Positions 63,556 through 64,000 of a DNA stretch of 64,000 nucleotides are shown in pieces (within the stretch, counting starts at the first letter, position 1; every line of letters starts with the position of its first letter). Origin of the DNA: Tateyamaria sp947503385 (lineage in GTDB: Bacteria; Pseudomonadota; Alphaproteobacteria; Rhodobacterales; Rhodobacteraceae); assembly GCF_051195235.1 (NCBI RefSeq), contig NZ_JBNFZM010000006.1:62001-126000 (forward strand), in the 5' to 3' direction. The translations under genes and the position numbers were made by a program. The notes beneath the pieces are model-generated. The model saw only the letters and a list, made by a program, of their open reading frames with translations, ran no database searches and was not told the origin of the DNA.

Positions 63556-63999
63556 CTATTTCGCAGCGGCTGACATCATCCAATGCTGCTTTTCGCTCCA
63601 TTCTAGAATGTCGGTAAGAACTCCGACTGTGCCGTCGTCCCGGACATCAGCTAGAACCTGAATTGCATTGCGGAGAGTATCGATGAAGCTCAAGAAATCA
63701 GCGCAGTGGTTCGCCAGCATTTCATTGGCAGTCTTGGCCGCAGACAATTGGGGTCCCTCGCCGCCAGCAAGTAGCTCATCCAACGATGCGGGTGCGTTCA
63801 CACCCAGAACACGCAGCCGCTCTGCGACCGCATCCAGGAACCCATTCAACGCCTGGTATTGGACCTCAAACATGGCATGCAAATTGTGGAAATTCGGGCC
63901 TTCCACGTTCCAATGATAGCACTGGGATTGCAGGTAGAGGCGGAAAACCTTGCCGAGGACTGCCCTGATCGTGTCTTCCTTGACTGAGTTTGATTTCAT
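63556..63999 (-). CDS. dps: Dps-family ferritin-like protein
   Basis: 147 residues from the ATG at 63999, close to the window edge, so an earlier start outside cannot be excluded. Ferritin-like four-helix protein: QCYHWNVEGPNFHNLHAMFEVQYQAL is the Dps signature with the iron-site residues (His, Asp/Glu), and the C-terminal helix carries ILEWSEKQHWMMSA. Forms a dodecamer that oxidises and stores iron and protects DNA. Confidence 0.9.
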   Translation of the reverse strand: MKSNSVKEDTIRAVLGKVFRLYLQSQCYHWNVEGPNFHNLHAMFEVQYQALNGFLDAVAERLRVLGVNAPASLDELLAGGEGPQLSAAKTANEMLANHCADFLSFIDTLRNAIQVLADVRDDGTVGVLTDILEWSEKQHWMMSAAAK

Positions 64000-64000
64000 T

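Overview
The window looks like chromosomal DNA of a GC-rich alphaproteobacterium, most likely a marine Rhodobacterales (Roseobacter-group) bacterium. The reasons are the CbiM-like permease plus CobF module under a B12 riboswitch, a full urease operon, an MttB-type methyltransferase, several small-molecule catabolic operons each next to a GntR or IclR regulator, and dense ATGA-type gene overlaps. No rRNA, tRNA, insertion sequence, phage gene or CRISPR array was recognised. All calls come from reading the sequence and protein motifs; no database search was run.

Left part (1-16 kb): the 3' end of carbamate kinase, the cbpA/cbpM co-chaperone pair, a universal stress protein and a ClbS/DfsB-like protein. 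A sulfide-oxidation cassette follows (persulfide dioxygenase, phosphatase-like/sulfide:quinone reductase fusion, SulP transporter). Then come a DUF6544-like protein, an APC permease, a large RTX-tailed serine hydrolase, a MarR/isochorismatase pair with two palindromes, and an AraC regulator with a membrane domain beside a class D beta-lactamase-like protein.

Middle (16-34.6 kb): a twelve-gene catabolic operon on the minus strand, apparently controlled by a divergent IclR regulator. It encodes a cyclase, cupin, SDR, 3-hydroxyacyl-CoA dehydrogenase, a complete Liv-type ABC importer, a BKACE enzyme, a sulfatase and a phenol-type FAD monooxygenase. Next to it are a BASS transporter/acyl-CoA ligase pair and a three-gene sugar-acid operon (enolase-superfamily dehydratase, Zn dehydrogenase, KduD-like SDR).

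34.6-49.4 kb: a cobalamin riboswitch leads a CbiM-like permease and cobF, followed by ureDAB-[cyclase-CMD-frameshifted small gene]-ureCEFG. The insert between ureB and ureC and a stack of GC hairpins between ureC and ureE are unusual. A non-pyrrolysine MttB-family methyltransferase follows. Convergent to it is a GntR-DapA-like-aldehyde dehydrogenase-FAD oxidase operon.

Right part (49.4-64 kb): a molybdenum hydroxylase pair (IorB/IorA-like), class III alcohol dehydrogenase, a DUF3307 protein and a long ABC-transporter-like protein with degenerate ATPase motifs and a C-terminal cyclic-nucleotide-binding domain. Beyond it are a TcuA-like flavoprotein divergent from a GntR regulator with an AbrB-type membrane protein, a D-2-hydroxyacid dehydrogenase with a small partner, an orphan family-5 substrate-binding protein, and Dps at the edge. 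Nearly identical TGTATAC palindromes upstream of three of these units point to GntR control.
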